From the NCBI GenBank assembly GCA_965369945.1, contig CBDUST010000013.1, positions 1 through 30,197 on the forward strand: 30,197 bases of DNA, in the 5' to 3' direction. This document shows, piece by piece, positions 22,663 to 30,197 of the stretch (positions within the stretch are counted from its first letter, which is position 1; each line of letters begins with the position of its first letter). The stretch is from JADFNO01 sp965369945 (GTDB lineage: Bacteria; Planctomycetota; Phycisphaerae; Phycisphaerales; SM1A02). Both the position numbers and the translations under genes were made by a program. The notes beneath the pieces were generated by a model, which did not search any database, was not told the origin of the DNA, and was given only the letters and a program-made list of their open reading frames with translations.

Positions 22663-23715
22663 ATGCCAGAGGACTGCTCCAGCTCGGTCGAAGGATCGGT
22701 GACGGAAGACTCAAACGAGCCTGCCGGGTACGACCCGGCCGGGATCGGGCCGATCTTTGTCTCCGGACGTCAGCACAGCGGGAACACGGTCACGACGTGT
22801 GTCTTCGGCATGGCGCCCGACTGCTTCGCGGGGCTCACGGAGGGATGGTTCTTCGAGCACCGCGCGATCGTAGACAAACTCAAAGATTCGAACGAACGCG
22901 CCCGCCGTGTCGCGGAATTGCTGCGTTTGGACGATGAGGAACTGACTGACCGAACCAGCGAAGCGTTATCCCATTGGCATTTGGAACATCCGGACGCAAC
23001 GGCTACTGACCTGTACCGGGAGGGAATGCGTTTCGCCGCGGCCAGTCACGACAAGCGATTCTGGGTTCAGCAGGCAACAAGCTACATCTTCTATGCCCAG
23101 GATATCCTCAGCCTTATGCCCGATGCTCGTTTCATCTACCTCTTGCGCAACCCCTACGACCTATGTGCCTCAGAGAAACGGCGTGATCCAAAGAGGGAGT
23201 GGCTCTGGGGTTGCGTCGTGAGTTGGAACAAGGGCCTTTCTCTGGCCGGCACGCTTCAAGAGGAGTATCCGGATCGATTCATCATTGTGCGCTACGAGGA
23301 TATCGTCACCGATGCGGAGCAGACCTATCGCAAGATTTTCGACTTCGTAGGCGTGCCGTTTCACGAGAAGTACCTCGATGTGCCGCACGTGAACCGATCT
23401 GAAGCGCCACACACATGGACGAGCAGTTCGCGCGGATTGACCTCCTCGCGCGTCTACTATTACACAAGCGTCTTGAGTCCAGCGGAGGTTGCCGCGGTCG
23501 ACATACTCGGGCGGAATGACAAAATAATTGAGTACTACCCGGATCTTCCGCATCGCCAGGCGAGGCACGCGCTCTCAACGCGGGCAAAGGCAGTATGGCT
23601 AGTGATAGCCAGTCCGTTTCGGTACGCGCTCTTGCAGCTGGGCGTGCTTCTGCGACGTGACTCAGCGTGGCAACTTCGCAGACTCCTGCGACGGGTACGG
23701 ATGATCACACGGTGA
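22663..23715 (+). CDS. Sulfotransferase-family protein (type B, GRQHSGNT loop), copy 2
   Basis: A 350-aa paralogue of the protein at 11344, identical in length and alignable throughout after a variable first ~25 residues. The phosphosulfate loop again reads GPIFVSGRQHSGNTVT with His38 in place of the usual Lys. Other shared blocks are EGWFFEHR, ATSYIFYAQDILSLMPDAR, LLRNPYDLCAS, FIIVRYEDIV and the basic end RRLLRRVRMITR. The gene lies ~10 kb from its paralogue, with several unrelated genes between. The ribosome-binding site is unclear: GAAGGA lies some 15 nt upstream. Sat and cysC follow on the same strand 155 bp later. Confidence 0.86.
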   Translation: MPEDCSSSVEGSVTEDSNEPAGYDPAGIGPIFVSGRQHSGNTVTTCVFGMAPDCFAGLTEGWFFEHRAIVDKLKDSNERARRVAELLRLDDEELTDRTSEALSHWHLEHPDATATDLYREGMRFAAASHDKRFWVQQATSYIFYAQDILSLMPDARFIYLLRNPYDLCASEKRRDPKREWLWGCVVSWNKGLSLAGTLQEEYPDRFIIVRYEDIVTDAEQTYRKIFDFVGVPFHEKYLDVPHVNRSEAPHTWTSSSRGLTSSRVYYYTSVLSPAEVAAVDILGRNDKIIEYYPDLPHRQARHALSTRAKAVWLVIASPFRYALLQLGVLLRRDSAWQLRRLLRRVRMITR

Positions 23716-23791
23716 GGTGATTACGAACACCCGGCGAACCCGGCACCGCCTCGGTCCGTAGCAGTAGCAATCGTGTTTGAAGAGAAGGCTA

Positions 23792-23820
23792 TTGCCCAAG
23801 CTGGTGCGAGCGGCTACTAT
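23792..23820 (+). promoter_or_regulatory. Candidate promoter for sat-cysC
   Basis: TTGCCC at 23792-23797, 17 bp, then TACTAT at 23815-23820. Each box matches four of six consensus bases. The start would be near 23827, some 44 nt before the sat start codon. Confidence 0.35.
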
Positions 23821-23870
23821 CCGCTCCAGTCTTGTTAAAACGCTCATAGGGATAGGGGAGAGGAGATTCC

Positions 23871-25064
23871 ATGACCGCTGTAACCCTGATTCCCCCTCAT
23901 GGGGGGACATTGATCAATCGTTTTGCCGAGGCCGATCGCGCGCGGCAGCTCACGTCCGATGCGTCGGGCTTACCCAGAATCACACTCAGCTCCAAGCAGG
24001 CCTGCGATCTGGAAATGATCGCGACCGGCGCCTTCAGCCCGCTGGAGGGGTTTGTGGGCAAGACCGACTTCGAGTCGATCTGCCGCGAGGGAAGGCTGGC
24101 CGATAGCACGGTCTGGCCCATCCCCATCACGCTGGCTGTTGATGACGCCACCAAGGCAGGTCTCAGCGAGGGTGGGCAGGCGGCGCTCTTTCACGCCGAC
24201 GGCACACTCCTGGCTGTCATCGACGTCCAAGAAATCTACCCACACGACAAGAAGCTGGAAATCCCCAACGTTTTTCGCACTGAAGACGAGGCCCATCCGG
24301 GCGTCCAAGCGGTGCTCGAAGAAGGGCCCTGGCTTGTCGGCGGTCCCATCCACGTCATCACCGTGACGCCGGAGGTCGAGCCGGGCGAACAGTTCACCGA
24401 GTTCCGCCTGCCGCCGGCCAAGACGCGCGAAGCATTCGCCGCCAAGGGTTGGAAGACCGTTACCGCTTTTCAAACCCGCAATCCCATTCACCGAGCGCAC
24501 GAATACCTGACCAAGTGCTCGTTGGAAATCTGTGACGGCGTGCTCATCCATCCGCTGGTGGGGGAGACCAAGCCTGGCGATATCCCAGCCGACGTGCGGA
24601 TGGCCTGCTACCAAGTCCTCATCGACAACTACTACGTCGCCGATTGCACGATGCTGTCGGTGATGCCGGGCGCGATGCGGTATGCCGGACCGCGCGAAGC
24701 GATTCTTCACGCGCTGATTCGAAAGAACTACGGCTGCTCGCACTTTATTGTCGGTCGCGATCATGCCGGGGTGGGAGATTACTACGGCACCTACGACGCA
24801 CAAGCGATCTTCGACGACTTCACGCCCGCTGAGATCGGCATCACGCCGTTGAAGTTCGAGCATGCTGCGTGGTGCAACGCCTGCGAAGGGATGACCAGCG
24901 CTAAGACCTGCCCGCACGGACCCGGCGAGAAGATATTCCTCTCCGGCACGAAAGTGCGCGAGTTGCTTCAGCAGGGCGAGCGTCCGCCGCAAGAATTCAG
25001 CCGACCCGAAGTCGCCGACGTACTGATCAAATGGGCGACCTCCGAACAACCCGTCGGCGCCTGA
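23871..25064 (+). CDS. sat: Sulfate adenylyltransferase (ATP sulfurylase)
   Basis: Makes adenosine 5'-phosphosulfate (APS) and pyrophosphate from ATP and sulfate. The 397-aa product is of the single-chain Sat type, not CysD/CysN. The ATP-binding HxxH motif is in QTRNPIHRAH at residues 201-210. Other family blocks are GAFSPLEGF (53-61), HPLVGETKPGDIPADVR (227-243) and GRDHAGVGDYYGTYDAQ. A Cys-rich segment, CNACEGMTSAKTCPHG, near residue 345 is the zinc-type motif of bacterial and archaeal Sat. GAGGAGA precedes the ATG. With cysC 57 bp downstream it forms a PAPS-producing pair beside six sulfotransferases, pointing to donor supply rather than cysteine synthesis alone. Confidence 0.96.
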   Translation: MTAVTLIPPHGGTLINRFAEADRARQLTSDASGLPRITLSSKQACDLEMIATGAFSPLEGFVGKTDFESICREGRLADSTVWPIPITLAVDDATKAGLSEGGQAALFHADGTLLAVIDVQEIYPHDKKLEIPNVFRTEDEAHPGVQAVLEEGPWLVGGPIHVITVTPEVEPGEQFTEFRLPPAKTREAFAAKGWKTVTAFQTRNPIHRAHEYLTKCSLEICDGVLIHPLVGETKPGDIPADVRMACYQVLIDNYYVADCTMLSVMPGAMRYAGPREAILHALIRKNYGCSHFIVGRDHAGVGDYYGTYDAQAIFDDFTPAEIGITPLKFEHAAWCNACEGMTSAKTCPHGPGEKIFLSGTKVRELLQQGERPPQEFSRPEVADVLIKWATSEQPVGA

Positions 25065-25121
25065 TCCTTCCCACCAAGTACCAACGACCAACAACTACCT
25101 ACTAACAACCAAGAACCACCC

Positions 25122-25739
25122 ATGACCGAACAAGTCGCAACAAACATTACCTGGCACGAGGGCGAAGTCACGCCCGCCGAACGCCATCAGAACATGAACC
25201 AAAAGGGCGTGACGCTCTGGATGACCGGCCTGTCCGCCTCCGGCAAGAGCACGATTGCTGTCGCCTTGGAGCAGGTGCTCCTCCAACAGGGCAAGCACGC
25301 GTATCGTCTGGACGGCGACAACATCCGCCATGGACTGAACAAGAACCTCGGGTTCTCAGCGGAAGATCGCGCCGAGAACATTCGGCGAATCGGCGAAGTT
25401 TCCAAGCTCTTCGCCGAGGCGGGAATTCTTACCATCGCCAGCTTCATCAGCCCCTATAAAGCTGATCGCGATATCGTGCGCAAGTTGCACGACGACGCCA
25501 ACCTGCCCTTCGCGGAGGTCTACGTCGACATACCGCTGGATGTGGCAGAGGAACGCGACCCCAAGGGTTTGTACAAGAAGGCTCGTGCCGGCGAGATCAA
25601 AGGCTTCACAGGGATCGACGATCCCTACGAAGCGCCCGAGAACGCAGAGTTGCACTTGCGGACCGACAAGCTGAGTGTTGAAGATTCAGTGCGAGAAATT
25701 CTCAACTACCTCGACGAGCACGGCCTGCTTACCTGCTGA
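25122..25739 (+). CDS. cysC: Adenylyl-sulfate kinase (APS kinase)
   Basis: Phosphorylates APS at the 3' position to give PAPS, the donor for sulfotransferases. The 205-aa product starts with the family leader ATNITWHEGEV, then the Walker A loop GLSASGKST at residues 36-44, LDGDNIRHGLNKNLGFS, and FISPYKADRD. Length fits bacterial CysC. The start codon is preceded by an A/C-rich leader with very few G and no Shine-Dalgarno, yet the N-terminus matches the family, so the start is kept. It is the last gene of the island on this strand and is convergent with the pseudopilin at 25836. Confidence 0.96.
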   Translation: MTEQVATNITWHEGEVTPAERHQNMNQKGVTLWMTGLSASGKSTIAVALEQVLLQQGKHAYRLDGDNIRHGLNKNLGFSAEDRAENIRRIGEVSKLFAEAGILTIASFISPYKADRDIVRKLHDDANLPFAEVYVDIPLDVAEERDPKGLYKKARAGEIKGFTGIDDPYEAPENAELHLRTDKLSVEDSVREILNYLDEHGLLTC

Positions 25740-25783
25740 GCAACCCCCGCATATGCATGCTGGGCTATGACGGGCGCTGCTAG

Positions 25784-25803
25784 CCGCGGATGCATATCCG
25801 CGG
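25784..25803. terminator. Hairpin between convergent cysC and pseudopilin genes
   Basis: CCGCGGAT-GCAT-ATCCGCGG is a perfect 8-bp stem with a 4-nt loop, 44 bp after the cysC stop. It lies between two convergent genes, so it may stop transcripts from either side. There is no T-run, so a rho-independent role is uncertain. Confidence 0.4.
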
Positions 25804-25835
25804 GTCGGGTCGTTCAACCTCGCCCGTCGCACCCA

Positions 25836-26810
25836 TTACGGGACGCTGTCCCGCAACGCGACCTCGAATGGATTCCACCGGCGCATGTCGCGCGCGAGGT
25901 TGCTCAACTGCTCCGCCGACGTGCTGCCGTCCAGTAGTCCCACCGGAATCACATCTTTGCCGCTGCGGACCACTGGCAGGCCCGCCCCGGCGCTGTACTC
26001 GCCTGCTGCCGCTTGTTCGACGAGGCCGGCGGCGCCGACCCGCCACTGTGGGTCGATCCACTGATTTCCATCAAACTCAAGATACGGCGGGCGCAGCTCG
26101 CAGAAACCGAGCGACTGATCCTCATAGACCATCGCGCCGCCTGCGTCGGCCTTGGCCGTTGCGCCGAAGACGATCAGCCGCGCGGGGTTCTTGACCTGTG
26201 TGAATCGCGTGGCCGCAAGCGGAATGACATCCGGATCTCCGGTCCAGGGATGTCGATCGGTGGCATACGTCCCGCCATGGACCGAATCACCGCCGACGAA
26301 GATCGAATTGAGGCCGAAGGTTGGTCGCTCACTGATGCCGCCGTCTGGATCGCCGAACGGTCCAAAGATACCGTCGATACCGTTCCCGTAATCAGCTACG
26401 AGTTGCGCCATCAGACCGGTGTCGTTCGTGTCGGTATAGAACGCCTGCCAGGCGTTGTCTACGTACGGCGCTAACCGCCACACATATGACTGCGCGTCCA
26501 GTGGATCAAGCTCAGTGCCGCCGGGCAGCGTCACTCTCAGGCTTCCGAAGGGATCGGCGAGATCATCTTGGAGGTCAGCGCCGATGTAGCCGGGCAGCAA
26601 CTGACCCCGATTGTCATCTGAGTAACTACGGTACGCCAACATGATCTGCTTTAGGGCACTGAGTGAACGGGCGCGCTGCGCTGATCCTCGCATTGTCTTC
26701 AGCGAAACGGCGACGAGCGCAACCAATAGCGCGATGACGGCGATGGACACCATCAGCTCGACCAGGGTGAATCCTCGGTTCCTGCGGGGCATAGTGTGAT
26801 GTGCATTCAT
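25836..26810 (-). CDS. Type II secretion/type IV pilus-like pseudopilin 1
   Basis: A 324-aa protein with a class III (prepilin) signal: a short basic leader, then G13 and F14 in RGFTLVELMVSIAVIALLVALVAV. Glu at mature position 5 is present. Prepilin peptidase would cut after G13 and methylate Phe. The large C-terminal domain (~280 aa) is far longer than a typical pseudopilin and resembles the planctomycete proteins with an N-terminal methylation domain. Its GxxxLNSIFVGGDSVHGG and NPARLIVFGATAKAD segments are typical of that group. The start has GGAG 9 nt upstream. It lies 21 bp downstream of another pseudopilin, forming a two-gene unit. Confidence 0.85.
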   Translation of the reverse strand: MNAHHTMPRRNRGFTLVELMVSIAVIALLVALVAVSLKTMRGSAQRARSLSALKQIMLAYRSYSDDNRGQLLPGYIGADLQDDLADPFGSLRVTLPGGTELDPLDAQSYVWRLAPYVDNAWQAFYTDTNDTGLMAQLVADYGNGIDGIFGPFGDPDGGISERPTFGLNSIFVGGDSVHGGTYATDRHPWTGDPDVIPLAATRFTQVKNPARLIVFGATAKADAGGAMVYEDQSLGFCELRPPYLEFDGNQWIDPQWRVGAAGLVEQAAAGEYSAGAGLPVVRSGKDVIPVGLLDGSTSAEQLSNLARDMRRWNPFEVALRDSVP

Positions 26811-26831
26811 GTGCCTGCTCCGAGCCCCACG

Positions 26832-27866
26832 TTAACCACCACCAAACAGTCGGATGTCGTCGTACTCTTCCACGACCTGCGGGTTGCCGAAGTCTCCGTC
26901 CACAATGTTGAGAACCTGGCCGCCTTGCGCTGACGTGCCGGGTCCGTCAGAGGCTGAGAAGTACACGCCATCCTTGCCCGCTGAGATCAGGACATAAGCG
27001 CCGCGGGCGGTGCCATGGATCGGATCATCCGGCGCGCCGAAGCTCGGGTGACGGATGATCTGCGCGAAGGTGGCGCTGGGGTCAACGATGTCGGGCCCGC
27101 CCAGAATACCGCCGCCCGGGTTGTCGTCGGGGTGGTAGATTTGATTCCGGCCGAACTCAGCCAGACCGGTGGAGTCGATGTAGGGTCGCATCGGGCCAAT
27201 CATAAACTGCGGAAGGATATCCGGGTTATTGATGTCGAAGGCCAGCGGTCCGACTTTGCGGCTGCGGCGGACGTAAATGATCGGTTGCCCCCACGCGTCC
27301 ACCACGTCCGGCAGGTCGGACGGCCCAAGGCCCGGACCGCCCGAAGCGTCCACCTGGCCGTTGATCATCCTTAACTCATCACCCTTCGGGGTGAAGTACG
27401 GCGAGTACGGCTTCCCGTTGATCTCAGGTCCGTTGCCGATAAGTTGCTTGTTGACCTTGATCCTGCCGAGCGGGGTCGTGTTGTCGATGACGATCTCGAC
27501 CCACCCGTCGGCCTGCACGAAGCTCGCATAGTTGGGATGATCACCTCGAACTGCGCCGCCCATCAGGTGCAAGAGTGCGTTCTCCGTGCCGCTGATCTTG
27601 GGGTTCGCCGCGAGGATGCCCTCGGGAACAATGCCGGGATAGCTGCCGTGGTCGATCTGGAACGAATCGCACGCTTTGGAGAACTCCTGCATCGTTGTCT
27701 GACTACTCAAGGCCAGCGCTCGTACTCTGACACCTCGCAGCGCTACGAGCAGAAGTCCCGCGAGCACGGCGATGATCGCGATCACCACCAGCAGCTCGGT
27801 CATCGAAAACGCACGAACGCGCCGGGTGGAATGCCTGCTGTTGGAATGAAAAGTTGCAGCGTTCAT
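26832..27866 (-). CDS. Type II secretion/type IV pilus-like pseudopilin 2
   Basis: A 344-aa prepilin-like protein. The leader of 19 residues is followed by FSMTELLVVIAIIAVLAGLLLVAL, with the mature Glu5 present but Ala rather than Gly at the cleavage site (RVRA-FSMTE). The globular part includes CDSFQIDHGSYPG, which resembles the type II secretion major pseudopilin region (GspG-like), and a C-terminal KDGVYFSASDGPG that is reminiscent of the calcium-binding end of such proteins. Start 27866 has AAGAGGA 8 nt upstream; the frame is open 46 codons further without family similarity. It is the first gene of the pair with 25836. Confidence 0.83.
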   Translation of the reverse strand: MNAATFHSNSRHSTRRVRAFSMTELLVVIAIIAVLAGLLLVALRGVRVRALALSSQTTMQEFSKACDSFQIDHGSYPGIVPEGILAANPKISGTENALLHLMGGAVRGDHPNYASFVQADGWVEIVIDNTTPLGRIKVNKQLIGNGPEINGKPYSPYFTPKGDELRMINGQVDASGGPGLGPSDLPDVVDAWGQPIIYVRRSRKVGPLAFDINNPDILPQFMIGPMRPYIDSTGLAEFGRNQIYHPDDNPGGGILGGPDIVDPSATFAQIIRHPSFGAPDDPIHGTARGAYVLISAGKDGVYFSASDGPGTSAQGGQVLNIVDGDFGNPQVVEEYDDIRLFGGG

Positions 27867-28217
27867 GAGCGTCGTCCTCTTGGGGTGCCGAGGTAAATAA
27901 CACCCTCGGCGACCGGGAAATAGTTTCCCGTCACGCTCATCCGCTGCACCACTAGCATACACCCGGTTCGGGCGGAGTCGAGGAAAAAGTGATGAATCTA
28001 GCACCCGCAGCGAGCCGCGGCGTCCCCGCCAGCGGCCGACGTGTCAGTAGAATTTGCTGACGTTGCGCGATGGAAGTGCACGGTTTGCGGGCGAGGCCCG
28101 GCTCGGGGACGAGCGGGCTCGCTCAGGCCGGCTGGGCGGCCATCCCGTGGGACGAAGAAACGACTCCCGACCCCTTTTATGGGAATATGAGGCGTGAGGG
28201 TGGCTTGGGGTGGGGCC
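27867..28217. other. 351-bp stretch with leader and a decayed gene-tail copy
   Basis: Contains the leader of the pseudopilin pair next to 27866 and, at 28123-28170, a degenerate copy of the 3' end of the neighbouring gene at 28218. No intact gene is supported. Confidence 0.5.
28123..28170 (-). repeat. Degenerate duplicate of the 3' end of the gene at 28218
   Basis: Minus-strand reading gives SHGMAAQPA and a stop, against SAHGMPAQPA and a stop at the end of the intact gene. The DNA aligns over about 48 bp with a few substitutions and a short gap near the middle. Spacing between the two stop codons is 95 bp. Confidence 0.6.
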
Positions 28218-28697
28218 TTAGGCGGGCTGGGCAGGCATTCCGTGGGCTGATCGAAGGAACGAGTCCAGATACCGTTGCTCGAATACCTCCATGCCCGATG
28301 CGGTCGCACCAGCGTTGACGCCCCACACGCAGGCTTGCATCGTGATGAATTCGAGGTCCAACTGCACTTGGAACATCTGCTCCAGCACGAACGCCGTCGG
28401 CAACCGATTCGCAAAGTAAGCTGTGGCGGCATTTACACCGGGCCGGCCCAGGCAGATCGTTGGCCGAACCAATAGCTCAGCGGCATTGAGGTACCACAGG
28501 TCGCTACACACCAGCGGCGTCAACCGATCGGCCTCGACGTGTCGCCGCTGCCAGTCCTCGATTCGTTCGGCAAGTGCGTATCCGAGTGGCCGATCGATCT
28601 GCTCCGCTCGCAAGTGCGCTCCAACTACGATCAACAGCAGCGTGTCGGTGTCGGGTCTGGTGTCGGCATCTAGATAGTGATCGTCGACCATAGCCAT
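28218..28697 (-). CDS. Hypothetical protein
   Basis: A 159-aa soluble protein of unknown function, with no signal peptide or membrane segment. Visible features are an acidic start (DDHYLDADTRPDTDTLL), LIVVGAHLRAEQIDRPLGYALAERI, and a hydrophobic middle with NAATAYFANRLPTAF. A start two codons later, at 28691, is equally possible. It lies 91 bp downstream of prfA on the same strand and may be co-transcribed with it. The position after prfA, where other bacteria often carry the methyltransferase prmC, holds no prmC here. Its 3' end has a decayed duplicate 95 bp further on. Confidence 0.7.
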   Translation of the reverse strand: MAMVDDHYLDADTRPDTDTLLLIVVGAHLRAEQIDRPLGYALAERIEDWQRRHVEADRLTPLVCSDLWYLNAAELLVRPTICLGRPGVNAATAYFANRLPTAFVLEQMFQVQLDLEFITMQACVWGVNAGATASGMEVFEQRYLDSFLRSAHGMPAQPA

Positions 28698-28788
28698 GCA
28701 CTGACCTTATCGGTTCGCCCAGCCGCAGAAGTTGTCGATTCTCCGTCTCCTCCGGCCACGATGCCCGTATGCCTTGATGCCTCTCTTC

Positions 28789-29883
28789 TCACAACGCCGC
28801 CAACCGCTTGGCCGTGTCCTGCTCGATCAGCGCATCAATCAGCGGCTGCAACTGCCCAGCCAGGAGGTCGGTGAGATTCGTTCCGCCCGCTGCGGACCCG
28901 AGGCGGTGATCCACCGCGAGATTCTCCTTGTATCGGTAGGTTCGTATCTTCTCGGCACGACTGCCCGAGCCGATCATCGCGCTTCGCGTTTCGGCGCGCT
29001 CAGCCTTGGCCTTGGCCATTTGTTGCTCGTACAGCCGCGCTCGCAGCAGCCGCCATGCCTTCTCGCGGTTCTGAGCCTGACTCTTGGTGTCCTGCATCCG
29101 CACCTCGATACCGGTCGGTTCATGGATAAGGTGAACGGCGGTGGCGACTTTGTTGACGTTCTGTCCGCCCGGTCCCTGCGCTGTCGTGATCCGCTCTTTC
29201 ACGTCGCTTGGATCAAGCTGAATCTGCACGTCCTCCGGCTCCGGGAGCACCGCCACCGTCGCGGTCGAAGTGTGGATTCGCCCCTGGGCTTCCGTCGCCG
29301 GTACACGTTTCACCTGATGCGTGCCGCCTTCATAACCAAGCTCCGCCCAAACGCCCTCGCCGCTGATGCGCACGATGGCCAGCTTGAAGCCGCCTTGCTC
29401 GGCGCCGCTAGATTCGATTTCCTCAAAGGCCCAACCCTTGGCTGAGGCGAACCGCTTGTACATCTCAAGCACATCGCCCGCCCAGAGCGCCGCCTCGTCG
29501 CCGCCCACGCCGGCTCGAATTTCCAGAATCACCGAACTGACCGCGCGATCCTCAGCTGTGAGCAAACGCTTCTGCACCGACGCCAGAAGATCCTTGGCTT
29601 GCTTGCGAAGCGTCGGCAGCTCCTCACGGGCAAGCTCCGTGAGGTCCGGATCAGTGTCGTCGTCCAGAACCGTCTGCAATTCGTCCGCCTGCTCGATCGT
29701 TCGGCGATAGTCACGGTAATCGTTCACGACCGATTCCAGTGCGGCGCGTTTGATCGACAATGTGCGCACCTGATGATGGTCAACCAACACCTCAGGGTCG
29801 AGCAACTGTTCGCCAAGCTGCTCAAACTGAGCGTCCAACTCCTTGAGCTTGCGGATTAGATTCTCGTTCGTAGCGCTGACCAT
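28789..29883 (-). CDS. prfA: Peptide chain release factor 1
   Basis: Class I release factor that reads UAA and UAG and triggers peptide release on the ribosome. The 364-aa product has the PAT codon-recognition tripeptide at residues 195-197 (RVPATEAQGRIHTS), which identifies RF1 rather than RF2 (SPF). The catalytic GGQ lies at 239-241 in AQGPGGQNVNK. Length is normal. Thr-Ala stand at 207-208 where many relatives have Ala-Cys. It follows rpmE on the same strand, the common rpmE-prfA order. Confidence 0.97.
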   Translation of the reverse strand: MVSATNENLIRKLKELDAQFEQLGEQLLDPEVLVDHHQVRTLSIKRAALESVVNDYRDYRRTIEQADELQTVLDDDTDPDLTELAREELPTLRKQAKDLLASVQKRLLTAEDRAVSSVILEIRAGVGGDEAALWAGDVLEMYKRFASAKGWAFEEIESSGAEQGGFKLAIVRISGEGVWAELGYEGGTHQVKRVPATEAQGRIHTSTATVAVLPEPEDVQIQLDPSDVKERITTAQGPGGQNVNKVATAVHLIHEPTGIEVRMQDTKSQAQNREKAWRLLRARLYEQQMAKAKAERAETRSAMIGSGSRAEKIRTYRYKENLAVDHRLGSAAGGTNLTDLLAGQLQPLIDALIEQDTAKRLAAL

Positions 29884-30024
29884 CGCGGCCGCCTCATCTG
29901 GATATACCAGTTATCGATCATTGATCAGTTGTTCCGGGCAAATACGCGCTACAGGCATCGCTACCCAAGCGCACAACGCCGCCGCGGTCTGAGGCCGCAC
30001 CGGTCGCCCAAGGTTGATCCAGAG

Positions 30025-30197
30025 CTACTTGCCTTTCTTTTGTTTCTTGGATTTGCCGAAGTAGTCCCCGGCATACTTCTTCTGGAACTTCTCCACCCGG
30101 CCGGCCGTGTCCACGAAGCTCTTTTGGCCCGTGTAGAACGGGTGCGAGCCGGACCAGATCTCCACGTGCAGCTCCGGGACCGTGGCTCCGGTCGTCA
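30025..30197 (-). CDS. rpmE: 50S ribosomal protein L31 (bL31), partial, lacking the second Cys pair
   Basis: The 3' part of an L31 gene whose start is beyond the right edge; 57 codons including the stop are visible. HPFYTGQKSFVDTAGRVEKF is diagnostic of bL31. In zinc-binding L31 this region reads CSxCHPFYTG, but here it reads VEIWSGSHPFYTG, so the second cysteine pair is missing. The C-terminus is extended and basic (GKSKKQKKGK). Whether the first CxC pair is present cannot be seen. It is upstream of prfA on the same strand with a 141-bp spacer. Confidence 0.9.
   Translation of the reverse strand, partial: TTGATVPELHVEIWSGSHPFYTGQKSFVDTAGRVEKFQKKYAGDYFGKSKKQKKGK

Noticed and set aside
23970..25094. 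374-codon open frame on the minus strand
   Set aside because: It covers sat in antisense. Sat is certain from its motifs, and the antisense product has no domain pattern.
25790..26194. 134-codon plus-strand frame after cysC
   Set aside because: It runs antisense over the pseudopilin at 25836 and is Arg-rich, as expected for a shadow of a GC-rich gene.

Overview
The window is a GC-rich chromosomal segment that most resembles a planctomycete, probably of the Phycisphaerae group. This is an inference from composition and protein style. Three features support it: a secreted protein with 'NNDGIPDEC'-type acidic repeats and a characteristic C-terminal module, an orphan dockerin-like tail ending LLILLANWG, and pseudopilin-type proteins with long mature domains. 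Housekeeping genes flank a large accessory region. On the left, minus strand, are rplM and rpsI (1-1323). Then come a CPBP membrane protease, a small exported protein, mrp (minus strand) and a short exported protein (1574-5866). On the right, minus strand, are two pseudopilins, a hypothetical gene, prfA and the 3' part of rpmE (25836-30197).

The centre (about 6207-25739) reads as a polysaccharide assembly and sulfation island. It holds a GT4 glycosyltransferase, a Wzx-like flippase, a Wzy/O-antigen-ligase-like protein, a class I methyltransferase, two near-duplicate SGNH/GDSL proteins and six sulfotransferases of at least five sequence types. At its right end sit sat (ATP sulfurylase) and cysC (APS kinase), which together make PAPS, the donor used by PAPS-dependent sulfotransferases. 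The simplest model is that a lipid-linked glycan is made, sulfated and possibly methylated or de/acylated, flipped by Wzx and polymerised or ligated by the Wzy-like protein. The sulfotransferases may instead act on several different acceptors.

The island shows signs of local duplication and decay. There is a tandem sulfotransferase-SGNH arrangement in which both SGNH genes use an aligned TTG start behind a strong Shine-Dalgarno sequence. Their central ~324 bp are about 95% identical. Two sulfotransferases of identical length (350 aa) share an unusual GRQHSGNT loop. There is a decayed sulfotransferase C-terminus at ~18.8 kb and an orphan dockerin-like tail at ~19.2 kb. A secreted soluble-glucose-dehydrogenase-like (PQQ-type propeller) protein sits inside the island.

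Smaller points of interest are an Mrp protein lacking the usual CxxC, an L31 protein lacking its second Cys pair, a 55-bp perfect direct repeat at the left edge, a decayed duplicate of a gene's 3' tail at 28.1 kb, and an A/C-rich, G-poor leader before cysC. No tRNA, rRNA, CRISPR array or intact transposase was seen. All functions are from reading motifs; no database search was run.
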